Positions 22,806 to 33,330 of a stretch of 64,000 nucleotides of DNA are shown one piece after another. The number at the start of each line of letters is the position of its first letter. The first letter of the stretch is position 1. Origin of the DNA: Chara braunii (taxonomy: Eukaryota; Streptophyta; Charophyceae; Charales; Characeae); contig BFEA01000024.1 in NCBI GenBank assembly GCA_003427395.1, positions 4,710,375 through 4,774,374 on the forward strand. Direction: 5' to 3'. A model generated the notes under the pieces. It ran no database searches. It had not been told where the DNA came from and saw only the letters and a list, made by a program, of their open reading frames with translations. Position numbers and translations under genes: made by a program.

Positions 22806-23390
22806 TGCAATGAACCTCTCAGTTCGACACCAATGAGCGCACACAATCACACAGCATGCATGAATTAGATCACACGGAGCACTTCCACACTTCATGCGAA
22901 TGAGCTCTCCCCCCAATGAGGAGGCTGGCCAGTCCTTATATAGTCTTGGACCGCACTTCAACTCGTGCCAGCCGATGTTTCTTGGGCTTGACTGGGTTCC
23001 GGTACCACATCCCCACGGCCTGTCTGCTCTCGAATGTCAGGGCCTGGAACCTTCCCGAATTTCCATTGGTGTGCTGCTGCTTGGGCCTTTGAGTCACGAC
23101 TTTTCGATTATGACACATGGTTTTGACTGTGGACTGTGACTCCTGCCTCTGGGACACGACTCTTGCCTGTGGAAGTGTCCTTTGCTCGTGGGATGTGACT
23201 TTCCAACATGACTTTTCATTATGAGACGTGATTTTTCCCTTGAGATGTGACTGTTTGCCGGGTGCCTGTTGGACCTGGCTGCTACCGTACCTGACTGTGA
23301 CTTTTCTAAAACTGCCTGACTTGGCCTTTCTTGGCCAGGGCCTCTGACCCTGAAACTCGAATTTGGTTCCGAACCGTGGAAGGCTTTTCA
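22806..23390 (-). repeat. 5' LTR of element 2, short form
   Basis: 585 bases. In element sense it begins TGAAAAGCC and ends TTGCA. Matches the flanks of 15667-16674 but lacks its 450-base CT-containing segment, and has a short extra stretch near 23307. Confidence 0.9.
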
Positions 23391-23522
23391 AGTTGACAGA
23401 GTTGCCTGAGTTTCTTAAGAGATTGATGTTAAACCACCAGTACATCCAAACCTCTTTTTGCTGAGGCAGAGTAGAACTGAACACCAAGCTTTGCCCAAGC
23501 ACAAGCAGGCCCTTTCTACTTT

Positions 23523-24098
23523 GGGAAAATTGAATTTGTACCCCACTTAAAGATGGGAATACAGGCTATACCCAGTCCCAGCACCAAGAGGCCGTTCAAC
23601 TTTGCATAGTACCCACCTTTTCCCCTGTGCGAAATTGTAGGTGTACCCAATCCCACAGGCCCTGGATTCGGAGCACCAAATTATGTTCATGCCCACCAAG
23701 TAGACCGTTGTGGCCCATCCGGTAGCAGGGTATATGAACGAATTTGGCTGCGCCTCCTCGGGTCCCGGGTATGCCCATAATTTTGTCTGGGTATGTCCAT
23801 AATTTGTGCATTCCAGTAGTTGGTTATAACTGCAATTTTGAGTTACCAACCTGGGTCCACCTCGGTCCTGGGCATGCAAACTATTTCCACCAGCCCTTTT
23901 CTGGGTATAGATGCAAGTTGGTGCTGGGAGTGGGTAGTTGGTTATAACTGCAATTTTGAGATACCAACCTGGGTCCAGCTCGGTCCTGGGCATGCCAAAC
24001 AATTTCCACCAACCGATTTCTGGGTATAGACGCAAGTTAGCTGGGACTGGGTATAGCCAATATTCCCATCTTTAAGTGGGGACCAGATGCAATTTCCC
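23523..24098. mobile_element. non-autonomous DNA transposon-like element with terminal inverted repeats
   Basis: The left end (23523-23584) and the reverse complement of the right end (24031-24098) align over about 60 bases. Both begin GGGAAA, both contain CCCCACTTAAAGATGGGAAT, and both continue to GGCTATACCCAGTCCCAGC. No transposase frame lies inside. The interior carries a tandem duplication of about 116 bases. The target duplication is not clear, so the superfamily is not assigned. Confidence 0.7.
23818..24048. repeat. tandem duplication, unit about 116 bases
   Basis: Two adjacent copies begin TAGTTGGTTATAACTGCAAT and end TGGGTATAGAYGCAAGTT. They differ at about a dozen positions. Inside the inverted-repeat element. 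Confidence 0.9.
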
Positions 24099-25261
24099 TT
24101 CTTTCATTCTGGCTGACGCCACCAGCCATTCTGGTCCGGTGGTGTCCAGCCTCCAAAGAATGAAGAACGCGGTATAGGTTGTATTCACGACTTAGCCTTC
24201 CACTCTGAAAGGTAGTGGGGGTTTAAGGAGGGGAATTCACGAATTTGATCAAATGCTCTCGGGAGTCAGCCCTGGGACAAACCTGGATGTTACCTTGCTC
24301 ATAGGCTAGTGGATCCAACCAAATGAGATCTAATTCCAGGACGACCCCACCAATAGATGGGGCCATTCAGAGGGGCATATCACAGGGGACTGCTCTTACC
24401 AGCCCCGATGATATCCCCTGGAGTGTTTTTGTGGGAAAAGAAAAGGATGACAAGGGTGGTAAGACTGCATAAGACACTACAGAATTCGCTAGTTCAGACT
24501 TCTCACAAGATGTTGCAGTTCAGTGTGTTCTTAGTCTCTGTCCTATTTCAGGTAATTGTCTATCGTTTCTCCTCACATATGACTGAGCAAGGGGATTTTC
24601 CCCAGTTTCATTGACTGGGTCTTGCGAATCGGGACAAAAGTGTGGTATATGTTGCTCACAGGCTAGCAAATCGGGATAAAATTGTGGCTTATCTTGCTCA
24701 TAGGCTAAGGGATCACACAGCTGTCTCACTGAAAGACGCCGGCCAAGTTAACCAGGTTGCTGCAAGACTGGTAGAAACACAACTCAGCAGAGCAGCAACA
24801 CGTTCCCATACACATGTAAAACAGATGGAAGACCTGATATGAAGCGAGATTCACACCACATCATCTTTGAGTGTGTGCAGGAACAATTTTTTTTTTTTTT
24901 TTGTTTCAACTAGCACTCCCGAGGAGGATCCATCTATTGGTGGGGAGCAGCACCTGCTGGAAACCGGGTCCATCATGGTCTGCTGAATTGCGACTTCAAC
25001 CAGTAGAACACGACTGAAATGATTACTTAGTACTTACTGATTGACATTCATAGATAGGCAAATTGCTAAAACGCAATCTGTTCTTCCTTGCACAAGTTTG
25101 TCAGGCCGTTGTCTGTCCTTACTCTGCACATACTTCAACCCTACATCCCGAAGAACACTGTAGGTAAGTGCGTACCATCCTTGGTTGTAAGGTTAAGTTC
25201 GTGCTTTTGTAGCTCTACCTGGTGACCACAAGCTCCACATAGACACCCTGATCTACACTGT
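24099..25261. other. non-coding region with short diverged repeats
   Basis: No gene. A unit of about 46 bases with TTGCTCAYAGGCTA followed by an AATCGGGA-type spacer occurs twice in tandem (about 24614-24712), and a third related copy lies at about 24282-24315. A T run of about 20 lies near 24890. Confidence 0.5.
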
Positions 25262-25794
25262 AACGCTGGCTTGACGCTGGCTGTACGCTGGCACTGTGGA
25301 GGACGACGCGAGACTGCTGCTTCACACTGGCACCTTTCTGCTTTGGCGCCCGCCTATGCTGATGTGGCGCATGTCTTCAACATTGCTGATGTGGCGCATG
25401 CCACTCTGTCTTCATTGCTGACCTGGCATTTGCCAGATTGTCTACGTAGTTGAGTTGGACGCGACAAGGAGGGAGATCAGGATCTGTGGATGATTGAGAG
25501 GGATGGGATACTTACCTGTGATTGATGGCGATACTGTGCGCTGCTGATTGTCTCCAACGTCTTCACAAGAGAACTGTGCCACGTGGCACTTCGATGTAAT
25601 CAGGATCTGTCAGGCTCGTTACTGGATACTGTTTTGCTGACGTGGAGGAGAGGGCAAACCCGGAGAAGGAGTGGGAACTGTTGGGCTACTCTCTTTGTGG
25701 TCATTGATGGTTACTATCTCTTCCACCTTCTAATCTGTCTATTCCCCCTCCACTCTCTTTGTCTACTGGAAACGAGACATTGTATCAGAGATCA
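25262..25794 (+). repeat. 5' LTR of element 3
   Basis: Matches 32783-33330: CGCTGGCTGTACGCTGGC, then TTTCTGCTTTGGCGCC, GCCACGTGGCACTTCG and GTCTATTCCCCCTCCACTC. The left limit is approximate because it begins in a GACGCTGGCTT mini-repeat whose copy number differs between the two LTRs. Confidence 0.85.
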
Positions 25795-26432
25795 CATTCA
25801 TGATTATTGGACACATTGTTCAGAGTTGAGTTACTTTGTATCTCACATCTGGCGAGTATCTTACAGTCTGGGTTCATTACTATTTGGTATCGGAGCACAC
25901 CTTCTTCGTCGCGATCTGCTGTCAGGCGCCACGTGGCACCCAGGTAAGTGGGGAACCGCATTTATTAACGCGTGCGATTATTATCGCGAGTCTACACATT
26001 GACTTCCATGCGAGCGTGCACGCTCCCTTGAAGATGATGACGTGGACACCTTGAAGACGGCGACATTGCTCGCGTGGCGTTTTGTTGCTGACCTGGCAAG
26101 ATACCGGCGAGAGCATCGTTGGCTGCAGGCTGATGTGGCGCTGGTGAGAGAGTGGGTATCGAGGCTGCTGACGTGGCATAGCGCAGGGGTGCTGACATGG
26201 CATCCTAGGATTGGCAGGGCATTGTCTGACGTGGCGCGTACCTGTGTCGCAACTTACCTGCTGACCTGGCGCTCCATGCTCCAGCGGTACTACGATCTGA
26301 CGTGGCATACCAATGGTGGATGAGTTGGCAGTTCGGGCATTGCTGGCGTGGCATCCCACCTGATGGTCGTGCTGGCTCTTGACGCTGACATGGCACATGT
26401 GCTGCGTTAGCATTCCAGGGGTGACACGTGGC
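25360..26432 (+). promoter_or_regulatory. cluster of TGACGTGGC-like motifs in LTR and leader of element 3
   Basis: About fourteen copies of TGA(C/T)(G/C/A)TGG(C/A), for example at 25360, 25387, 25419, 25638, 26038, 26089, 26131, 26169, 26193, 26227, 26262, 26298, 26386 and 26422, plus perfect G-box palindromes GCCACGTGGC at about 25579 and 25928. TGACGTGG and CACGTG are bZIP-type binding cores in plants. The repetition is seen directly; a regulatory role is inferred. Confidence 0.55.
25781..25792 (+). other. primer-binding-site-like sequence of element 3
   Basis: TGTATCAGAGAT directly follows LTR sequence ending GAGACAT. It resembles the initiator tRNA-Met site TGGTATCAGAGC with one base missing. 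Unusually, the same bases also follow the 3' LTR. Confidence 0.6.
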
Positions 26433-26874
26433 ATGCTTTGCACGCTGCCATGGGTGAGGTGTTGATACTTGCACTTGTGTGCTGGCAGGCGGTACAACTT
26501 CACGATTTGTTGCAGTGCCACGCGCCGGCCCTTGTGTCTGCCCGCATTGGTTTCTGCAGATGATGCAGCCAAGGAGGAAAGGATGCTGACAATTGATTGT
26601 TGTTGATTGTGTTGGCTGACTTACTCACTTGTCTTGGCTGTTTTGTGGTTGTCGTGCATACTCACCTGTGTTGTTGTGTCTTGATCACACTGGTCGTGGC
26701 TGCAGTACCTGTGCACTCTCGTTTGGACGTCATCACACTAGGGCAGACAGCAGAAGTTAGAACTAGACAATAATTGAAATCTGTTTCTTCTTATTTTTCA
26801 TTATTATTTCTTGCTGTAGAAGATTGAAATTGAGTGTGGCCGTGGAATTTATTATTGTCTTCTAATTATTTATT

Positions 26875-28207
26875 GTGCGGCATTCACACGCTGGGAAACA
26901 TGACTTGTCTTTGGAAATGTCTACGTGCCTCCATTCTCACGAGAGACATCCCTCTTTCTTCTTTCCTATCCCTCTCACTATCTATGTCGATGAAGAAGGG
27001 GGGGGATTAAGAACCCGTGGTCAGATAAATGTGAGAAGGCAAACATCGACTTGCCTTCTCCGCCAGTTGCTCGGCGAGATACATGGGGCCGAACCGAAAG
27101 TTGAACGGTATGTTCACGGACAGTTCAATCTGCTCGCTGCAAAAGAGGAACTGAAGGCTGTTGAGACTGCCATTCAGATGCTGGAAACCGGTCACCGAGT
27201 TGAGGAACTCATCAAGAAAGGGCGAATAGCCCTTGATCACTATGTCGCCGAACATCTGGAGGGAATGGACCAAAAGAGAACAACTGAAGGTGGAGTAGAG
27301 AAGAAGGAAGAATGATAACTGTCTGAAGAGATCATGGAGGAAAACCTCAAACAATTGGAAAATTCATTGAAGGAAGAGAGAAGAAAGATAGAAGAGTACC
27401 GAAGAAAGAAAGAAAAAAAAGAACAGCAAGAAAGGATGGTAGGCGAAGTTAGACAACGATTTAATTTTGAAGAAACAGAAACTGATCTTCAAAGACATAA
27501 TTTCTCCGAGGATTTCTCCATCCTTTCTTGGTAGAAGGGTTTTGTCCGAAGCTAACACTGCTGGCTTCGAAGACATAGGTGAGTGGGCCAAAACACTGAC
27601 CCTCCGAGAATTTCTCCAAAAGATTAAGGAGAGATTCCTCGACAAAACGACGGCCGACAAGGCTTTTGACGAGCTCACAACTATAAGCCAAAAGCGTTGG
27701 ACCACTATGGATGCAGTGTCGCATGAGGTCAATCAATTGTTGCTGGTACCAGGTCTGAACCTGCAGGACAATCAAGTCCTTTATATCTTCCCTCAAGCTT
27801 TGCCAGAACCCGTCCGAGGACATCTCGTGGCTGAGGCCAAATCCGAAAAGTATAACTATAGGTCTGTGACCTCGCGCTCCAAAGGGACCAAATGACTGCA
27901 CAGGTAAAGGGAACGTATGCGTCTGTTGTGAAGAGTGGTCCTGTTAACAGGTATGATAAGCATGTCATGTGGCCACAAAAGCGACAGGACCACATGCTCG
28001 TCGTCTTTGATGATGTCACCGTGGAAAAGTTACCCCTTGATGAGGCCAAGGGCGAAGGTACTAACAGTAGTGAATCCGGAAAGGGTGACGCCACTGCCGT
28101 GGTGGCCAACAAGGATGGCACCAAACCATGGAACAAGAAGAGGAGGCCACGCTCCTTTCTCGAGCATCCCGGCATTGCAGTCGAAAAACCTTGGGAAAAG
28201 ATGGGTC
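26875..28207 (+). pseudogene. gag: element 3 gag, fragmented
   Basis: Three consecutive frame pieces: an N-terminal part with a helical region (LLAAKEELKAVETAIQMLE), a short Lys/Glu coiled coil (LKEERRKIEEYRRKKEKKEQ), then the capsid region (TLREFLQKIKERFLDKTTAD, SQKRWTTMDAVSHEVNQLL, FPQALPEPVRGHLVAEAKSE), which aligns with the capsid regions of elements 1 and 2. A basic Lys-rich stretch follows. The expected zinc knuckle is missing here because the next segment is inverted. Confidence 0.82.
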
Positions 28208-28489
28208 TGTCACGTCAAGGGAATCGTTAAGTGAGACAGAACATAAAACTGTATCCGAGTGTTCTGGGCGACGAGCGGAGGAAGGGCCATCCTTTGCCGT
28301 ATGAGTCGAGGGGTTGAAAGGGGTGATCGACGCCTTACCTTTGTCTGAACCCCTCAACTGAGTAGGAGCAGATGCTACTCCTACTGGCTGCTCTCTTTTG
28401 GGTTTCAAATGAGAGGGCAGCATACTATAACATGCCCTACAATGCCACATTTCAGGCATTGCCTGACTCGAAAATGAACTCATAGCTTT
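28208..28489 (-). pseudogene. inverted segment of element 3: gag zinc knuckle and start of pol
   Basis: Read on the minus strand, opposite to the rest of the element, it encodes CLKCGIVGHVIVCC, a perfect CCHC knuckle. Then come CCCAAAA and, in the -1 frame, KREQPVGVASAPTQ and SVSLNDSLDVT, which match the pol N terminus of element 1 ([23 protein letters not shown]). Plus-strand coding resumes near 28490 with WAKIAKSKGEL, exactly where element 1 continues ([12 protein letters not shown]). The segment is therefore inverted in place. Confidence 0.8.
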
Positions 28490-28943
28490 AAGGAGTTCGT
28501 GGGCTAAAATAGCGAAGTCTAAGGGTGAGTTAATGGTTGCCGATATTGAGATTGCATGCACACGAGTGGGTGCCTTGTTATATCCAGGATCAACGTGGTC
28601 CGACATCTCAGAGAAGGCAATTCATAAGTTGCATTTGGGAATGAAGGTAAGGGACTTGCCACGACCTATCCCGTCTATGTTAGCTGACAAGAGCACAATC
28701 ATTGTCTCTCAATATGTCGATCGTGTCAAATGTTATTTCAGGACCAAGGAAGGAAAGAAGATCTTACACAAAATATTCTTCTTAATTGAGCAGAACCTAC
28801 CCTTGGACATGATTTTGGGAATAGATTGGCACAAGGAAGTCGGCCCAGAAGTCCGGTTCAAGGACAAGATCGTAAAGCTTAAGGACGAAAAGTCTGAATT
28901 AAGAGCAATTAAATTGTATCACAAGTCCGACTCTGACTCGTAA
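28490..28943 (+). pseudogene. pol: element 3 protease, active-site Asp lost
   Basis: WAKIAKSKGELMVADIEIA, then VGALLYPGSTWSDISEKA, aligned with [18 protein letters not shown] of element 1: the DSGA catalytic motif has become YPGS. The partner motif LDMILGIDW is intact. The frame ends at TAA 28941. Confidence 0.87.
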
Positions 28944-29275
28944 CTGTCTTTTTATTGTATGAGTTACCCAGCCTTCAGATTTATGGTCTCAAGAGGAGGT
29001 CGGATGAGGATGTGATGATGTTGCTCGTTAAATGAGTACAAGAATGTTCCTCATCCTACCCTCCTTCTATCCAGAGATTACTCGATGAGTATACGGACTT
29101 GCGGACAGCGCCAATGGGAGTCACTGAGCGTGCTATCAAGCACACGATTGAGATTATTCTCGGTAGTAAGATTCCCAAGGGTCCCATCTATCATATGTCT
29201 CCTAGGGAACTTGAAGAATTAAAGAAACAACTACAAGAACTAACTAAAAGAGGATGGATTAGCCCTACCTCATCT

Positions 29276-29664
29276 GAGAGAAGGTTAACAACAATCGTAT
29301 TTTTCATCACCACTTCAAGACACCCTTCACCACTTCAGGATGCAGCCTGCCTAAACAGGTGGTTTTCACGATCTTCGGATCTTTCACCACTTCAGGACAC
29401 CCTTCACCACTTCGGGATGCAGCCTGCCTAAACAGGTGGTTTTCAAGGTCTTCGGACCTTTCACCACTTCAGGACCATTCAGGATTTTCAGACTGCCCAA
29501 AACTCTCACTTCACCACTTCAGGATGCAGCCTGCCTAAGCAGGTGGTTTTCAAGGTCTTCGGACCTTTCACCACTTCAGGACAATTTGGGATTTTCAGAC
29601 TGCCCAAAACTCTCACTTCATAATTTTCATTCCTGAATTTTCAGCTACCCGTTAACCGCTTATG
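29276..29664. mobile_element. nested non-autonomous insertion in reverse transcriptase, 8-bp target duplication
   Basis: CCTCATCT occurs at 29268-29275 and again at 29665-29672. Removing 389 bases plus one copy rejoins ...[12 protein letters not shown]... in frame, matching the other two elements. The ends share an imperfect inverted GGTTAAC (29282-29289 and 29650-29657). The inside is built of three diverged copies of TTCACCACTTCRGGATGCAG-type repeats. An 8-bp duplication fits hAT-class transposons. No transposase inside. Confidence 0.82.
29326..29617. repeat. tandem repeats inside the nested insertion
   Basis: Three units start at 29326, 29403 and 29510 with TTCACCACTTC(A/G)GGATGCAG, each followed by a CCTGCCTAARCAGGTGG palindrome. 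The second and third units are longer and share a 3' CAGACTGCCCAAAACTCTC tail. Confidence 0.9.
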
Positions 29665-30413
29665 CCTCATCTCCTTATGGTGCTCCTGTCTTATTTGTAC
29701 CCCAAAAGGAAGGTGAACTTAGATTATGCATTGATTATCGTGGGGTGAATGTCGTCACTGTCAAGAACGAGGAACCACTTTCGCGCATTGACGATTTGTT
29801 GGACCAATTGCAGGGATGCATGTACTTTCGTAAGATTGATCTCAAGTCAGGGTACCACCAAATCGAGGTGGTTCACGAGGATCAACACAAGACAACTTTT
29901 CGAACGAGGTATGGTCACTACGAGTTCGTGGTTATACCTTTCGGACTGACTAATGTTCATGCCACCTTTCAAAGATCTATGAATGAACAATTTTGTCAAT
30001 GGCTGGATTAATTCGTAATTGTCTATCTCGATGATATCCTCGTGTATAGCAAGATACTTGAGGATCACGAGAAACACCTACGAATGCGAAGGCAACTTCA
30101 AACTGAATCCTAAGAAGTTTGAGTTCGCTAAGCCTGAAGTGCTATACTTAGGGCATATAATGAACGAAGAAAGACACAGGTCCGAAGAGAAGAAAACAAC
30201 AACAATTCGAGATTCGCCCCAACTGAAGAATGTCAGTGAGCTCAGATCTTTCCTAGGACTTGCTAGTTATTACGGAAAGTTTGTAAGGAACTTCTCCCTA
30301 ATAGTTGCGCCTATAAGAAGACTACTGAAGAAAGAAAAACCCTGGTTGTGGGACAAAGATTATGAGTCGTCGTTCAATAAGTTGAAATATGTATTCACTC
30401 ACTACCCTGTCTA

Positions 30414-30945
30414 AAAGATTGTTGATCCTTCTCTCCCTTTCATTATCACGACTGACGCAAGTCAGTATGGAATTGGGGTTGTGTTACAACACGACGATGG
30501 TAAGCGATATAGACCTATCGAGTTTATGTCCAAAAGACTGCCATGTGAAAAAGCGACCAACTCCACTTATGAAAGAGAAGTGTATACCTTGGTTGCTGCA
30601 CTAGACACTTGGAAACACTACTTGGTAGGGAGGCACTTCACTGTCTATTTAAACCACTCCACCCTGCAGCGGATTAAGATTCAACCTAGATTTTCTAACA
30701 AGTTGGTGAGATGGTCCGTTTTCATAGACACAATTGACTTTGAACTAAAGACCATCAAAGGAAACTTCAATATAGTTGCAGATGCTTTGTCCAGATACGC
30801 TGATTTCTTTGGAACTATTATCTTATATCTCGATGCTGTGAATGAACTGAAAGAGCAAATCCGTAAGGGTTATGCGGACAATCCTATATGGAATCCTATT
30901 ATTAGAACCCTACAAAGGAACCCTGAACTCTTTCCCGAATACTGA
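30414..30945 (+). pseudogene. pol: element 3 RNase H
   Basis: IVDPSLPFIITTDASQYGIG (first Asp present), LQHDDGKRYRPIEFMSKRLP, TYEREVYTL (Glu present), then YLNHSTLQ, where elements 1 and 2 have YSDHETL and YLDHETF: a catalytic Asp has become Asn. NIVADALSRYADFFGTI closes the domain. An in-frame TAA precedes it at 30412. Confidence 0.87.
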
Positions 30946-32343
30946 ATGAATGATGGTTTACTCTTCTTTATCGACAACACCGAAAAAAAACTTTCTATTC
31001 CTCATAAAGAACAAATAAAAAGTCTAATTATTGGGGAATGCCATGATACTGAGGGGCACTTCGGTTTCAAGACGACGTATGCCGATGTGCGAGAACGCTT
31101 TCAATGAGAAGGAATGAAAGAGGATATGATAACCTATGTGAGGACTTGTCTTGTTTGCCATAGGAATAAGTCTTCACACGAGAATCCCCTAGAACTAATG
31201 AGATCGCTACCTATTCCAGGTTAGCCAGGTGAGTCTATCTCCATTGATTTTTTGATTCTCACTAAGAGTCGAAACGACAAGAGTCAGGTAATGGTTATTG
31301 TAGATCGATTCTTAAAATATGGTATGTTCATTCTTTTGCCTGTTGAAGCTAAGACTAAACTAGTCATCCAAAAGTTTCAAATGCGATGGGTTTGAAAATA
31401 TGGTTTCCCAAAGAACATCGTTTTTGATAGGGATGTTCGGTTCACTGAACTTCAATGGCAAGCATTTATGGAAGTCTATGGCACTAGGTTGACCATATCG
31501 TCAGGTAGACACCCTGAAACGAATGGCCAAACGGAGTAAATGAATTGTTTATGCCAACAACTTTTGCACATGTATGTACGACCCGATCAAATAAATTGGG
31601 ATGAGAACTTACCTAAGATTGCAAGTGCATATAATAATAGTATACATACTGTTACAGGAAGAACACCGAATGCATTCTATAAAGGTTGGAAACCTCGGCG
31701 ACCCATTGATGCTCTAACCCAGGACCAGATTGAAAGGTTACCCCCAAGCACTCGAGAATTCACAGTTTTATATGAGGAAGACATAAAGAAAGTTAAAGAA
31801 AATATACAGAAAGCCCGACTACAAATGATTGAACAGGCCAACAAGCATCGTCGGATTTCTCAGTTCCAAGAAGGGAACCTAGTCGGGGTAAAGTCTAAAG
31901 AGTTTTCCTTGGAAGAGAACGTGTCTCAAAAACTGTTGCCTACCTATTACACACCCTGGGAAGTTCTCAAGGTGATTAAGGATGCAAATTGACCTTCTTA
32001 CCGAATTGATGTACCCCCACACCTTCGAACCTATCCCGTCTTTCACGCATCTAAACTCTTGCCATATGTAGAAGGAAATGAGTTTCCTAACAGACCATCT
32101 ATGTTCCCACCCTCCATGAATGGAGGCTACAAAGTTAAAAAGATTATGGAACATGGCTACTTCTATACAGGTGGCAGAGGAAGACCGCAAAAGCAGTACA
32201 AGGTACCATTGAATTCTCAACTTCCTTTTGGAGCTAGGTGGTTTAGTAAGAAAGAACTTTCCGTTATCCGCAATTGCGATTTGATGAAACCTACTGCTCA
32301 TGACATTGTTGCTGCATATAAATGTGGGTTAAGAGAAAACTAA
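30946..32343 (+). pseudogene. pol: element 3 integrase and C-terminal tail, several stops
   Basis: The zinc region GECHDTEGHFGFKTTY, with CLVCHRNKSS, is followed by the core with all three catalytic residues: SIDFLI (Asp), VFDRDVRF (Asp) and HPETNGQTE (Glu). In-frame stops are seen near 31106, 31223, 31393, 31537 and 31990. The C-terminal part has QANKHRRISQFQEGNLVG, PTYYTPWEVLKV, RTYPVFHASKLLP and a tail YKVKKIMEHGYFYTGGRGRP with WFSKKEL, again like a worn chromodomain. Ends GLREN and TAA. Confidence 0.87.
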
Positions 32344-32782
32344 TGTATTTTTGCGATGGAACTCAAACTTTGGGCCGGCAGGAATGCAATACCCCGCTCA
32401 ATATGCCTTGAGGTGGCCTCAGGGCCACACACAGGCCACGACCCCAATCTGAGGCCGCAAAGGCCAAGGGGAGGAAAACCCTAAATCGGCTCAGGGCCTG
32501 TGCGCCCAACAGTTGACTACGGTCAACTGCCCAGCGGTCCAAGAGTCAAAGTCTGCATGCACCCAACCCAGGCCACCGGTCAGGCACACACACTTGTTTG
32601 TATGCAGGTACCAAGACAACATTCAGACCAAGTGGAAGTCTGCAACTATATGCGATCCAGGCCTTCCGCTGTGACTCAATCTGAGCCACCATGGGTGGGA
32701 GACCTGAGGCTTGACAGCCTTGTCAAACATTACGTAAGGCCCGGTCTCCAGGGAGTCAACATTCAGTCTTGCTATGCGGCCT
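32344..32782. other. element 3 region between pol and 3' LTR
   Basis: No gene. A purine-rich AAGGGGAGGAAAA at about 32468-32480 could be the polypurine tract, but matching LTR sequence begins only near 32783, so either the 5' LTR is truncated or this is not the tract. The rest is GGCC-rich unique sequence. Confidence 0.45.
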
Positions 32783-33330
32783 TGACGCTGGCTTGATGCT
32801 GGCTGGACGCTGGCTTGATGTTGGCTGTACGCTGGCATTGTGGACGACAACGGGAGACTGCTGCTGCACGCTGGCGCCTTTCTGCTTTGGCGCCAGCCTA
32901 TGCTGACATGGCGCAGGGCCACACTGTCTTCAACATTGCTGATGTGGCACATGCCACTCTGTCTTCATTGCTACATTGCCTATATTGCTGAGTTGGATGG
33001 GACAAGGAGGGAGATCGGGATCTGTGGATGATTGAGAGGGAACGGGATACTTACCTGCAGTTGATGTCGATACTGTGCGCTGCTGATTGTCTCCAACGCC
33101 TTCACGAGAGAACTGTACCACGTGGCACTTCGGTGTGATCAGGATCTGTCAGGCTCGTTACTGGATACTGTTTTGCTGACGTGGAGGAGAGGGGAAGCCC
33201 GAAGGAGTGGGAACTGTTGGGCTACTCTCTTAGTGGTCATTGATGGTTACTATCTCTTCCACCTTCTAATCTGTCTATTCCCCCTCCACTCTCTTCGTCT
33301 AGTGGAAACGAGACATTGTATCAGAGATCA
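32783..33330 (+). repeat. 3' LTR of element 3
   Basis: Matches 25262-25794 in order and orientation, with an expanded GACGCTGGCTTGATGCTGG mini-repeat at its start and scattered substitutions. Identity continues past GAGACAT through TGTATCAGAGATCA and stops at 33330. Confidence 0.88.

Larger units (their letters stand above)
15667..23390 (-). mobile_element. Ty3/Gypsy LTR retrotransposon, element 2
   Basis: Same lineage and orientation as element 1: LTR, primer-binding site, gag, pol, LTR. It is more decayed. Gag lies in at least three frames, the protease has lost its active site, the reverse transcriptase box is altered, and the integrase has a deletion covering the catalytic Glu. The LTRs are of unequal length (1008 and 585 bases) because of a 450-base indel. 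It can no longer be autonomous. It ends only 325 bases from element 1, so the two form a retrotransposon cluster. Confidence 0.93.
29040..30410 (+). pseudogene. pol: element 3 reverse transcriptase, split by an insertion
   Basis: The N-terminal part reads HTIEIILGSKIPKGPIYHM to GWISPTSS. A 389-base insertion follows. It then continues [58 protein letters not shown], an in-frame TAA at 30009, and an intact catalytic [12 protein letters not shown]. One or more frame changes follow near 30080. The connection region RSFLGLASYYGKFVRNF is readable to about 30410. Confidence 0.88.
25262..33330 (+). mobile_element. Ty3/Gypsy LTR retrotransposon, element 3
   Basis: The same lineage as elements 1 and 2, but on the plus strand and the most decayed. 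Order: 5' LTR, primer-binding site, 1-kb leader, gag, protease, reverse transcriptase, RNase H, integrase, 3' LTR. Damage: several frame changes and in-frame stops (including TAA at 30009, just before YLDD, and several in integrase), an internal inverted segment at about 28208-28489, and a nested insertion at 29276-29664. The protease active-site Asp is lost. Copies 1 and 2 lie just upstream in the opposite orientation. Confidence 0.92.

Noticed and set aside
26042-26572. Frames in the element 3 leader on both strands
   Set aside because: They are translations of the TGACGTGGC motif array and lie between primer-binding site and gag.
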